Part shown: piece after piece, positions 6,702-13,432 of the stretch
Numbering within the stretch: position 1 is the first letter of the stretch
How the letters are laid out: every line of letters begins with the position of its first letter
From: Deltaproteobacteria bacterium
GTDB taxonomy: Bacteria > Desulfobacterota > Desulfobacteria > C00003060 > C00003106
Direction of reading: 5' to 3'
Assembly (NCBI GenBank): GCA_019314005.1
Contig: JAFDAE010000026.1
Coordinates: 2,458-15,889, forward strand
Length of the DNA stretch: 13,432 nucleotides
Program-made: the position numbers and the translations under genes
Notes under the pieces: generated by a model
What the model was told of the DNA's origin: nothing
What the model saw: the letters and a program-made list of their open reading frames with translations, nothing else
The model's database searches: none

Positions 6702-7544
6702 TCAGCCTATCTTTTTTCTGTAAATCGTTGGCATAATATATTCGAATGGATGGTGAATCCCTGTGAGGCTTTCCGAATGTCCAATCATAAAAAATCCCCC
6801 TGGCTTTATACAGTCATGAAATTGATTGACTAAGCTTTCCTGGTGTGACCGATCAAAATAGATCATGACATTGCGGCATAAAATCAGGTCAAAGACTTCC
6901 TTGAACGGGAACGGTTCCATTAGATTTAAACGTCGAAAAGTTATAATATCTTTCACTGAATTTTTAACCCGGAAATAATAATGTTCTCTCCTTTTGAATT
7001 TGTCGAAAAACTGCTTTCTGTCCGATTTCGGAATTTTTGCAACGCTGTCTTCAGAATAGACACCGTTTGTAGCCCCTTTTAAGACGCGGGTAGATATATC
7101 GGTTCCCAATATCTTTATGTCCATGCCTGCTGGATTACGTAAGTATTTCAACAAGGTGATAGTCAAAGAGTACGGCTCTTCTCCGGTTGAACAACCCGCA
7201 CTCCATAACCGTACCCTCAAAGAAGATTTTGGGCCGGCAAATATTTCAGGGAAGCCCTTTTTTGTAAGATAATCAAAGTGTGTGGATTCCCTAAAAAAAC
7301 TGGTCAGATTCGTGGAGATGGCATCCATGAGCTGGACCATTTCCGCTTTGGAACCTTCTCTTATAAGAAATTGATAATACTCCCTGAAACTTTCAATTCC
7401 TATCACGCGCAAACGCTTGGAGAGACGGGCGCGCACCAACTCCCTTTTTGCATCACGCAGATGGATGCCGCACGTTTTGTAGATGAGACTTCTCAAATTT
7501 TCAAAATCTTCATCCGTTAGTACATATTGTTTAAATTTTATCAC
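6702..7544 (-). CDS. cheR: Chemotaxis protein methyltransferase CheR
   Basis: This S-adenosylmethionine-dependent enzyme methylates glutamates on chemoreceptors, setting adaptation in chemotaxis or a chemosensory pathway. At 280 residues it is standard length. Seen: the N-terminal helical domain (~8-75); TNLTSFFRE (78-86); SAM motif I LWSAGCSTGEEPYS (113-126); GTDIS (147-151); LCRNVMIYFD (222-231); and GHSESL (255-260). No TPR or receiver is fused. The GTG start overlaps the der stop (GTGA, 7541-7544), with an A/G-rich GGGAAAGAAAG run in front, so it is probably translated by coupling to der. No receptor, CheA, CheW or CheB gene is in the window, so the pathway it serves lies elsewhere; the tandem-receiver gene at 3777-4565 is the only other signalling gene here. 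Confidence 0.96.
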   Translation of the reverse strand: MIKFKQYVLTDEDFENLRSLIYKTCGIHLRDAKRELVRARLSKRLRVIGIESFREYYQFLIREGSKAEMVQLMDAISTNLTSFFRESTHFDYLTKKGFPEIFAGPKSSLRVRLWSAGCSTGEEPYSLTITLLKYLRNPAGMDIKILGTDISTRVLKGATNGVYSEDSVAKIPKSDRKQFFDKFKRREHYYFRVKNSVKDIITFRRLNLMEPFPFKEVFDLILCRNVMIYFDRSHQESLVNQFHDCIKPGGFFMIGHSESLTGIHHPFEYIMPTIYRKKIG

Positions 7545-8860
7545 TTCTTTCTTTCCCTTTTTCGGAAGATGACACGAATAGGGGTCTTGCCAAGTCCTGA
7601 CTTCTCCCTGAGTTGGTTTGTAATATATCTCTTATAAGAAGCAGGGAGCCCGTCCGGTGTATTAACAAAACAGACAAATGTTGGCGGCCTGACCCTGATC
7701 TGTGTTGCGTAATAGCATTTAACAACGCGGCCTTTATGGCGCGGGGGAGGTTGTGAATCAAAAATCTCTCGGAACATTCTGTTCAAAGGAGAGGTCCCTA
7801 TTCGAACATTATATTGTTCATATACTTCGTTTGCAAGATCGAATAGCTTAAATACCCGTTTCCCCGTAAGGGCTGATGTGGTCAAAACCGGCGCAAAGGT
7901 TAAAAATCTGAACCGTTCCCTGACCAGATTTACATAGCTTAAAACGGCATCAGATACATTGGGCGCGAGATCCCACTTGTTCAGGACAATTATGCAGCCC
8001 CTGCCACGTTCTGCAATATAGCTGGCGATAGCGATATCCTGGTCTACAATACCTGCTGATGCATCGATCATAAGGATCGCGATATGACATCTGTCAAGGG
8101 CCTTTAGCGCCTTAATGATCGAAATTTTGTCCAACTTCTGGCTAGTCGCTTTTTTCCTGCGTATACCTGCTGTATCTATTAATTGATAGCACTTGTTATT
8201 GATATTAAAAAGAGTGTCTACAGCGTCTCTCGTAGTACCGGGAATATCGCTGACTAAAAGGCGGTTGGAGTCAAGTATGCGGTTGATCAGTGAGGACTTA
8301 CCCGCGTTAGGGCGGCCCAATACAGCCAGACGGATTATTCCTTCCGGTTCTTTGGGCTCTTCTTCCTGAGGAAGTATCTCTGCCAGCGCGTCCATCACGT
8401 CGCTTACGCCGGCGCCATGAGTGGCGGAAATCGGATAGAGCTTATCCACTCCCAGTTTATAAAAATCAGAGAGCATTGTCTTATGTTTGGGGTCGTCTAT
8501 TTTATTGACTACGTAAAAGGTAGGTTTAGACACATGACGTAGACGTTCGGCAATAGTTATATCTGCCGGCGTAAGCCCTTCTTTGCCGTTGAACATAAAG
8601 AGTACAGCATCAGCCTCTTGAATAGCCGAAAATATCTGGTCCCGAATTATGCCCGCAAACGGGTCCTCGTCAAATTCGGAAAATCCGCCGGTATCGATGA
8701 GGGTAAAATACTTTCCATTCCACTCGGCTTCCGCGTAAATCTTGTCACGGGTTACTCCCGCGAAATCGTCTATCAGAGCCTTTCGGGAACGGATGATACG
8801 ATTGAAAAGGGTTGATTTCCCTACATTGGGCCGACCTGTGATGACAACATACGATTTCAT
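7541..8860 (-). CDS. der: Ribosome-assembly GTPase Der (EngA)
   Basis: This double GTPase is needed for maturation of the 50S ribosomal subunit. From ATG 8860 it is 439 residues. The first G domain has GRPNVGKST (9-17), DTGG (56-59) and NKID (119-122). The second has GRPNAGKSS (182-190), DTAGI (229-233) and NKWD (294-297). A C-terminal KH-like domain ends in TPIRVIFRKRERKK. The frame is open upstream to another ATG at 8896, but MKSYVVITGRPNVGKS is where the family normally begins, so 8860 is preferred; neither start has a strong Shine-Dalgarno. The upstream gap holds the 7-bp inverted repeat array. The stop overlaps the cheR start by 4 bp. Confidence 0.96.
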   Translation of the reverse strand: MKSYVVITGRPNVGKSTLFNRIIRSRKALIDDFAGVTRDKIYAEAEWNGKYFTLIDTGGFSEFDEDPFAGIIRDQIFSAIQEADAVLFMFNGKEGLTPADITIAERLRHVSKPTFYVVNKIDDPKHKTMLSDFYKLGVDKLYPISATHGAGVSDVMDALAEILPQEEEPKEPEGIIRLAVLGRPNAGKSSLINRILDSNRLLVSDIPGTTRDAVDTLFNINNKCYQLIDTAGIRRKKATSQKLDKISIIKALKALDRCHIAILMIDASAGIVDQDIAIASYIAERGRGCIIVLNKWDLAPNVSDAVLSYVNLVRERFRFLTFAPVLTTSALTGKRVFKLFDLANEVYEQYNVRIGTSPLNRMFREIFDSQPPPRHKGRVVKCYYATQIRVRPPTFVCFVNTPDGLPASYKRYITNQLREKSGLGKTPIRVIFRKRERKK

Positions 8861-8963
8861 ATAAAGTTCTATAACATAACAGAGGGCTTGTTTCATGGAA
8901 AATTTTTGAATTCCTTTCTCCTTGACCCATTTTCGTGAATTGGCTATTATGTAATAAGTTTAT

Positions 8964-9080
8964 AGTTGCGAGTTGCGAGTTGCGGGTTGCGAGTTGCGGG
9001 TTGCGAGTTGCCACTTAACTCGGTATGATTTTAATTACATTTTTTTAAACCCGAAACCCGAAACCCGCAACTCGCAACTC
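8964..9080. repeat. Inverted arrays of a 7-bp unit between der and pfp
   Basis: The left array is seven heptamers of the type (A/G)GTTGCG at 8964-9012. The right array is AAACCCG three times, then CAACTCG and CAACTC, at 9047-9080, which is the inverse orientation. About 34 bp of AT-rich sequence separates them. It is the same family as the array inside btuF (313-386). It lies in the divergent der/pfp control region, so any promoters of these genes must lie within or beside it. The arms can pair as a hairpin through the GAGTTGC / GCAACTC units. Confidence 0.88.
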
Positions 9081-9141
9081 TGTGTCCCAATTCAACAGAA
9101 TGGTTTAATTGAAGATGTCTGAGTCCTAATTTTTAATGCTC

Positions 9142-9147
9142 AAGGAG
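9142..9147 (+). promoter_or_regulatory. Ribosome binding site that fixes the pfp start
   Basis: AAGGAG at 9142-9147 lies 6 bp before ATG 9154. The in-frame ATGs at 9136 and 9148 are upstream of it or too close to it. The start of the phosphofructokinase gene is therefore taken as 9154. Confidence 0.8.
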
Positions 9148-9153
9148 ATGTAT

Positions 9154-10908
9154 ATGAAAGAATCCAGTATCACCGCTTTCTTAGAAGACGTTAATGTAAG
9201 AAGACTTCTTGACAATATCGGAGTCCTTACTGATGCAAGGCGTTCTTATAAAGCCCCTTTGTGTCCGGCGTTGCAGAATATCCCCGTCGTAGCGGAACCC
9301 TTGGAGGGCGCCGCTGTGCATGTTCACAGGGAGACCTTGAAACAATTGCCGACTATTAGTAAGAACCAGATCCTGAAATTAAAGGGGGGTGTGGACAATA
9401 AGGAGGTATTGGAGTTTTTTAAAAAAGAACGGACGGTAGGGATAGTCCTTTCAGGTGGACCTGCCCCTGGTGGGCACAATGTTATAGCCGGCCTTTATGA
9501 TGAGGCCAAAAAGGCGAATCCGAGCAATAAGGTCATAGGCTTTTTAGCGGGTCCCGCCGGTGTTATGAAAGGAAATTACATTGAGCTGACTGATGACGTG
9601 GTGAACAGGTATCGAAACAGCGGCGGCTTTACGATGATTCAAACCGGAAGGGATAAGATCGATACCGCCGATAAAATGGAGCAATGTAAAAAGACATGCA
9701 AGGAATTAGGGTTAGATGCCTTAGTGGTCGTAGGGGGGGATGATTCAAATACAAATGCCGCCTTTATAGCAGAGGCTACCAAAGACCTTGGCACGCAGGT
9801 GGTCAGTATTCCAAAGACTATAGATGGCGATATGCAGGTGCCCGAATATTGTCAAATATCTTTTGGTTTTCATTCAGCGTCCAGGGCTTATGCAAATACT
9901 ATCGGAAACTTATGTGTCGATTCTTCTTCTGATGTGAAATATTGGCATTTTATCAAAATAATGGGGAGAAGCGCGAGCCACCTCGCTATGGAAGCCTCCT
10001 TTTTATCTCATCCCAACGTTGTCCTGGTCGGTGAAGAAGTGGCTCATAAGGGCCTGAATATACATGATATTGTAAAGCAAATCTGTGATGCAATCATCAC
10101 AAGGGCTGAGCAGGGCAAAAATTATGGCGTAGTAGTGATGCCCGAAGGACTTTTGGAGTGCATAGATGATATTAATGTTATCATCCTGAAGCTCAATACG
10201 ATTATTGCGGACTACAACAAAAATGTGGCTGAAGAGGGAGGAGATTTTTACAAAGACCTTCTCACCATGTCCGATAAGAGGCGATACGTCAACTCCCATC
10301 CTATTTGGAGAGATCGTGATAGCCGTGTTTTAGTTGATTTGCCTGAAGAGCTTCAGGAAGGTTTGTTCAAGCCTCGGGACGCGCACGGGAACTTTCAGTT
10401 TTCTCAAGTGCCGACTGACGAAATTGTTCTCCATATGGTCAAGACTTACTTGATCCGGTTAAAGCATGAAGGAAAATTTAAGGGAAAGTTTAAGGCACAG
10501 CCCCTTTTTGCCGGGTATTTCGGGCGTGGAACATTGCCTACAAAGTTTGATTGTGATTATGCTTACAATTTGGGGGGTACCGCTTTTAGTCTAATCGCCA
10601 ACGGTGTTACCGGATACATGGCAGCGATACAGGACCTTCACAAGCCTGTTGCTGAGTGGAAACCGGTTGGTGTGCCGATAGCCGCACTGCTACACCTCGA
10701 AGAAAGACAAGGAAAGCTGCAACTTGTAATTGAAAAATCCTTGGTCGATCTTGAAAGTCCGGCCTTCAAGACCTTGCAAATCGAAAGAGAAAAATGGATA
10801 CTTGAGGATAACTACAGAATACCCGGCCCCATACAGTTTTACGGAGAAAATGCGGATTCAAGGCCTGTGATCATGCGGTTGAACGATCTGGGTAAGGATT
10901 TGGCTTAA
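9154..10908 (+). CDS. pfp: Diphosphate-fructose-6-phosphate 1-phosphotransferase (PPi-PFK), long form
   Basis: This enzyme reversibly phosphorylates fructose 6-phosphate to fructose 1,6-bisphosphate using pyrophosphate, serving both glycolysis and gluconeogenesis in the cytoplasm. At 584 residues it is like the long PPi-PFKs of plants, spirochaetes and chlamydiae rather than the ~320-residue ATP-PFKs. Seen (numbering from ATG 9154): LSGGPAPGGHN (99-109); GGDDSNTNA (194-202), where the second Asp replaces the Gly of the ATP enzymes; PKTIDGD (220-226) with the Lys typical of PPi users; and MGRSASHL (270-277). The GGDD plus PKTIDGD pair is the basis for calling PPi as donor. It is monocistronic, with a good Shine-Dalgarno. 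Its last 51 bp overlap the 3' end of lnt on the opposite strand. Confidence 0.95.
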   Translation: MKESSITAFLEDVNVRRLLDNIGVLTDARRSYKAPLCPALQNIPVVAEPLEGAAVHVHRETLKQLPTISKNQILKLKGGVDNKEVLEFFKKERTVGIVLSGGPAPGGHNVIAGLYDEAKKANPSNKVIGFLAGPAGVMKGNYIELTDDVVNRYRNSGGFTMIQTGRDKIDTADKMEQCKKTCKELGLDALVVVGGDDSNTNAAFIAEATKDLGTQVVSIPKTIDGDMQVPEYCQISFGFHSASRAYANTIGNLCVDSSSDVKYWHFIKIMGRSASHLAMEASFLSHPNVVLVGEEVAHKGLNIHDIVKQICDAIITRAEQGKNYGVVVMPEGLLECIDDINVIILKLNTIIADYNKNVAEEGGDFYKDLLTMSDKRRYVNSHPIWRDRDSRVLVDLPEELQEGLFKPRDAHGNFQFSQVPTDEIVLHMVKTYLIRLKHEGKFKGKFKAQPLFAGYFGRGTLPTKFDCDYAYNLGGTAFSLIANGVTGYMAAIQDLHKPVAEWKPVGVPIAALLHLEERQGKLQLVIEKSLVDLESPAFKTLQIEREKWILEDNYRIPGPIQFYGENADSRPVIMRLNDLGKDLA

Positions 10909-12426
10909 ACACACAAGCACTAAGCACATCATCGGGAAGATATCGCCGAACCTTGTATAGAATGTCTTTGATTGCATCAGCGGTATGGAGGCGGAAAGAG
11001 TGGTTGCTTGAAATAAGGGCGTCTGGTGAGTGATCCTTCCCGCGGGATCAATAAAGGCGCTTATCCCTGTATTGGCGGCGCGTGCTATGGCCACTCGATT
11101 TTCCACGGCCCGAAAGGCTGCCATTGATAAATGCTGGTAAGGGGCGCTTGATCTGCCGAACCAGGCGTCATTGGTAATCGTAATAAGGAGGCGGGCTCCC
11201 TTTTTGGTCAGCTCCCGGGCAAGATCAGGGAAGATAATCTCAAAGCAGATAAGAACTCCTATGGGATTGTCGTCCCATAGGAGGAGTTGTCCTTTTTCTC
11301 CTGAAGTAAAATCTCCCACTGCTTCAACTATCTTTCCTAAAAACGGGAACCAATTCCGGAGCGGCACATACTCTCCGAAGGGTACTAAATGAACCTTGTC
11401 ATACCTTCCCGCTACTTCCCCACCAGGCGCTATAAGATAGGCGCTGTTCAAATAGGATAGTTTACCATTCTTCCAGATGTACGAAGGGCTTCCGGTAAGG
11501 AGGTATCCTTTTATCCCTTCGATATCTTGTAACGCCATTGTTGTCAGTGGTTCATCTCGGAGAAAATAAAAAGGGAGAGCCGTTTCCGGCCAAATGGTTA
11601 AAGCGGTGTCAGGAGTCTGCGCTGAACGTGTAAGTTCAACATACCGGTCAATGGTCTTTTCCTGGTATGCGGGATTCCATTTTAGCGACTGATCTATATT
11701 GCCTTGTACTAATGTGACTCTCTTGTGGATGCTTTTTTTCGAGGCCTTGTCGATCTCTTTGATACGCCAGGTCCCGTATCCCCAGAATGCGGCGATTATG
11801 GTAATAACAATAGCAAACTGATGCCACGTTATGATTTTTTCTTTTTTATATCGCTCCGCAGCAGCAAATATCACGGCGTTGGTTGCTATAATGAGAGCAG
11901 AAAGGCCGTATCCGCCGAACAGATCAGCGCTCTGCAGCAGAGAGATTTGTTCAAACTGGGAGTGCCCGAGATTTTCCCATGGGAAACCGGTAAAGAGAAA
12001 GGACCTTATGAATTCGAGGGAGGGGAGCAGTATCGGCGCGCTGATAGTATAGCCGATAGATTTCTCTCTGAATTTGTTAAGTAGAAAGGCAAAAAGGGCG
12101 GTATATAGGCTAAGATAACCCGCGAGCAGCAGCATGATTGCTATTGCCACAACGATAGGAAGACGGCCATACGTGTGGCAAACACCGACGATCCAATATA
12201 AGAGCGTAACATGGTGGCACACTCCCATAACAAACCCTATCCGTAGGCTATTGCGAAGTGTTTCCCCGGAAATAGCCACGAAAAAGGGGATAAACGCAAC
12301 CCACGCAAGAGATGACCATCCTATTTTCGGAAAGGCCGCGGTCAGGATAAAGCCTGAGATTGCCGCAAGAATATACCTGTAGGATTTTGGAATTTGGATT
12401 TTGGAATTTGGATTCAGTGTGCTCAT
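10858..12426 (-). CDS. lnt: Apolipoprotein N-acyltransferase
   Basis: This inner-membrane enzyme adds the third acyl chain to the N-terminal cysteine of lipoproteins, the last step of lipoprotein maturation in Gram-negative bacteria. At 522 residues it is of normal length. Seen: several hydrophobic segments (~18-220), then a periplasmic nitrilase-type domain (~236-480) with the catalytic triad Glu281 (WPETALP), Lys344 (RYDKVHLVPFGEYVP) and Cys394 (VLICFE), and a last membrane segment (~496-515). ATG 12426 is forced: no other usual start codon occurs before the first membrane helix. As a result, residues ~5-15 (NPNSKIQIPKS) are encoded by a 14-bp tandem repeat. The Shine-Dalgarno is weak. The C-terminal 16 codons and stop are antisense to the end of pfp. 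Confidence 0.95.
   Translation of the reverse strand: MSTLNPNSKIQIPKSYRYILAAISGFILTAAFPKIGWSSLAWVAFIPFFVAISGETLRNSLRIGFVMGVCHHVTLLYWIVGVCHTYGRLPIVVAIAIMLLLAGYLSLYTALFAFLLNKFREKSIGYTISAPILLPSLEFIRSFLFTGFPWENLGHSQFEQISLLQSADLFGGYGLSALIIATNAVIFAAAERYKKEKIITWHQFAIVITIIAAFWGYGTWRIKEIDKASKKSIHKRVTLVQGNIDQSLKWNPAYQEKTIDRYVELTRSAQTPDTALTIWPETALPFYFLRDEPLTTMALQDIEGIKGYLLTGSPSYIWKNGKLSYLNSAYLIAPGGEVAGRYDKVHLVPFGEYVPLRNWFPFLGKIVEAVGDFTSGEKGQLLLWDDNPIGVLICFEIIFPDLARELTKKGARLLITITNDAWFGRSSAPYQHLSMAAFRAVENRVAIARAANTGISAFIDPAGRITHQTPLFQATTLSASIPLMQSKTFYTRFGDIFPMMCLVLVCLSQILTQIVQPHDHRP
12382..12414. repeat. 14-bp tandem repeat at the lnt start
   Basis: GGATTTTGGAATTT occurs twice in exact tandem (12382-12395 and 12396-12409), followed by GGATT. 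On the - strand this is read in frame as the N-terminal ~11 residues of Lnt after MSTL. The motif has the look of a dispersed intergenic repeat that now forms coding sequence. Confidence 0.85.
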
Positions 12427-12457
12427 TTGTCCAGCATTTTATCCGTGGGTTGCCCAG

Positions 12458-12604
12458 TCGTGTCTATCCAGAGATGGTAGATTTTGTGCCAAGACAAGAC
12501 CGCACAAAGGTTTCTACCGGAGGCGTAGCAGTGCTACGTCGAGGATAGAAACCTGCGGAGAACGCCGTATTGGGGCAAAAGATGCCATTTCTGGATAGAC
12601 ACGA
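12458..12604. repeat. 147-bp palindromic element upstream of the phosphatase gene
   Basis: The outer 15 bases of each arm are perfect inverted repeats (TCGTGTCTATCCAGA at 12459-12473, complement at 12590-12604). The symmetry continues through AGGTTTCTA / TAGAAACCT to the centre CGTAGCAGTGCTACG (12524-12538). The middle parts of the arms have diverged, with roughly two thirds of positions matching overall. It lies between lnt and the phosphatase gene. The reading frames across it are open on both strands and give similar peptides, which follows from the symmetry and is not evidence of a protein. It is unrelated in sequence to the 165-bp palindrome at 4615-4779. Confidence 0.88.
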
Positions 12605-12680
12605 ACTACAAGCTGTTATACTATTACCGTTATATAAGTCAATGAGTAATGGCACCTATGTGATAAAGAGTGTATCAAAA

Positions 12681-13382
12681 ATGTCTATGAATATTTTATT
12701 CGTCTGCACAGGGAATATTTGCCGGAGTCCCACGGCAGAGGGGATATTAAGAAAACTCATTGCAGAGAGGCAAACGGAGAAAATCGAGGCGGCGTCTGCG
12801 GGGCTGTATGCTCTCCCTGGAAATAGTGTATCCAGGCTCGCCCTCCAAGTGGCTCAAGAACACGGCGTAGATCTTTCGCAACATAGTGCCCAACTCGTTT
12901 CTTCACAACTTATTGCCTGGGCGGATTTTGTATTGGTAATGGAACCTGCACACAGGGAAGGCTTGATTGCGTGTTATCCTGAAGCAAAGAAGAAGATCTT
13001 TATGATTCGTCATTTTGCGGATTCCGGTTCCAGTCCGCGATCGATTGCTGATCCTTACGGCCTTCAGTACGAGTCGTATCGGTTTTGCTATCTTGATCTC
13101 GAAGATGCAGTCAAAGGGTTGTTATACTATTTGCGATCCGTTAGGTATGAGACCATCCAGGTTTCGTGTTATGGAGGATATAAGGCCGATGAATACCCAA
13201 AATCGTTTGTGCGGGAGGGGAGGGCCTTTATCGTAAATGAGATTATAGATCGATGGTATGAAGGAGGAATAGAGTCTACTTCTGATATAATCGACTATTT
13301 CAAGGTGCGGACAGATGACGGAAACGTGTATATTATACGGCATAACCGACTGTTTGATGGATGGGCAATTAGGAGGACGTAA
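12681..13382 (+). CDS. Low-molecular-weight protein tyrosine phosphatase fused to a C-terminal domain of unknown function
   Basis: The N-terminal ~150 residues are a cytoplasmic LMW protein tyrosine phosphatase of the Wzb/Etp/arsenate-reductase fold. Seen: the P-loop CTGNICRS with nucleophile Cys9 and Arg15, SAGLYALPG, and the general-acid region with Asp124 (ADPYG). All catalytic residues are present. The family usually stops near residue 150-160, but this protein continues for ~75 more (157-232), beginning IQVSCYGGYKADEYPKSF and including IVNEIIDRWYEGG, DYFKVRTDDGNVYIIRH and a final DGWAIRR. I recall small standalone proteins with this pattern, resembling DUF6504-type sequences, but cannot confirm it. 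The frame is open back to 12570, inside the palindrome; ATG 12681 (or 12687) is chosen because NILFVCTGN is the usual beginning. The Shine-Dalgarno is weak. Substrate unknown; no tyrosine kinase or exopolysaccharide gene is in the window. Confidence 0.9.
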   Translation: MSMNILFVCTGNICRSPTAEGILRKLIAERQTEKIEAASAGLYALPGNSVSRLALQVAQEHGVDLSQHSAQLVSSQLIAWADFVLVMEPAHREGLIACYPEAKKKIFMIRHFADSGSSPRSIADPYGLQYESYRFCYLDLEDAVKGLLYYLRSVRYETIQVSCYGGYKADEYPKSFVREGRAFIVNEIIDRWYEGGIESTSDIIDYFKVRTDDGNVYIIRHNRLFDGWAIRRT

Positions 13383-13432
13383 CACTTTTCTTACTTCCTA
13401 ATTTATGTTACAAGCTAACAAACAGGCGCATA

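Noticed and set aside
8861..8896. Upstream ATG giving Der 12 extra residues
   Set aside because: The family begins at MKSYVVITGRPNVGKS and the extra residues show no family resemblance; neither start has a strong ribosome binding site, so this is a preference rather than proof.
9109..9137. Promoter-like TTGAAG and TTTAAT with a 17-bp spacer upstream of pfp
   Set aside because: The predicted transcript start (~9144) would fall inside the Shine-Dalgarno sequence at 9142-9147, leaving almost no leader; not credible without mapping data.
12596..12622. TAGACA and TATACT as a promoter for the phosphatase gene
   Set aside because: The 15-bp spacer is shorter than usual and part of the -35 lies in the palindrome end; kept only as a possibility in the findings.
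12464..12655. 63-codon frame on the - strand and matching frames on the + strand across the 147-bp palindrome
   Set aside because: Open frames on both strands follow from the symmetry of the palindrome; no start signals or known domain.
13405..13432. Possible start of a next gene on the + strand (ATG at 13405, open to the window edge)
   Set aside because: Only nine codons are visible, with no convincing Shine-Dalgarno or recognisable sequence.

Overview
The window is a chromosomal stretch of a Gram-negative bacterium: it carries an apolipoprotein N-acyltransferase gene (lnt), which implies lipoprotein maturation of the diderm type, plus scattered chemotaxis genes, and its base composition is moderate. 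The gene content (PPi-dependent phosphofructokinase, B12 uptake, tandem receiver protein, CheR next to Der) and the many short intergenic repeats would suit a Desulfobacterota-like (deltaproteobacterial, possibly syntrophic) organism. Anammox Planctomycetes-like lineages carry similar repeats and cannot be excluded. This assignment is an inference from gene style only.

Layout. (1) Positions 1-3448, + strand: a corrinoid locus with the 3' end of a cobO-type adenosyltransferase, then btuF, btuC and btuD, a complete vitamin B12 ABC importer. (2) 3777-4565, - strand: a two-receiver CheY-like protein whose first receiver lacks the phosphoacceptor Asp. (3) 4866-6692, + strand: uvrC. (4) 6702-8860, - strand: der followed by cheR, joined by a 4-bp GTGA overlap. 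(5) 9154-10908, + strand: a long-form PPi-dependent 6-phosphofructokinase, whose 3' end overlaps (6) lnt on the - strand (10858-12426). (7) 12681-13382, + strand: a low-molecular-weight protein tyrosine phosphatase fused to an extra C-terminal domain. All recognisable protein genes are ordinary housekeeping or uptake functions, and nearly all have intact motifs.

The unusual layer is the repeats. Almost every gap between transcription units is filled by a short, non-autonomous, mostly palindromic repeat. These are: two almost identical ~270-bp elements in inverted orientation on either side of btuCD; a 165-bp palindrome with perfect 20-bp ends between the receiver gene and uvrC; a 147-bp palindrome upstream of the phosphatase; inverted arrays of a 7-bp unit in the der/pfp gap and again inside the 5' end of btuF; and a 14-bp tandem repeat at the lnt start. 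Several have become coding sequence. The N-terminus of BtuF, the C-terminal tail and stop of BtuF, and the N-terminus of Lnt are all encoded by repeat DNA. No transposase, CRISPR array, tRNA or rRNA is visible. I see no clear new multigene defence or metabolic system; the best leads are the repeat families, the phosphatase fusion and the degenerate receiver.
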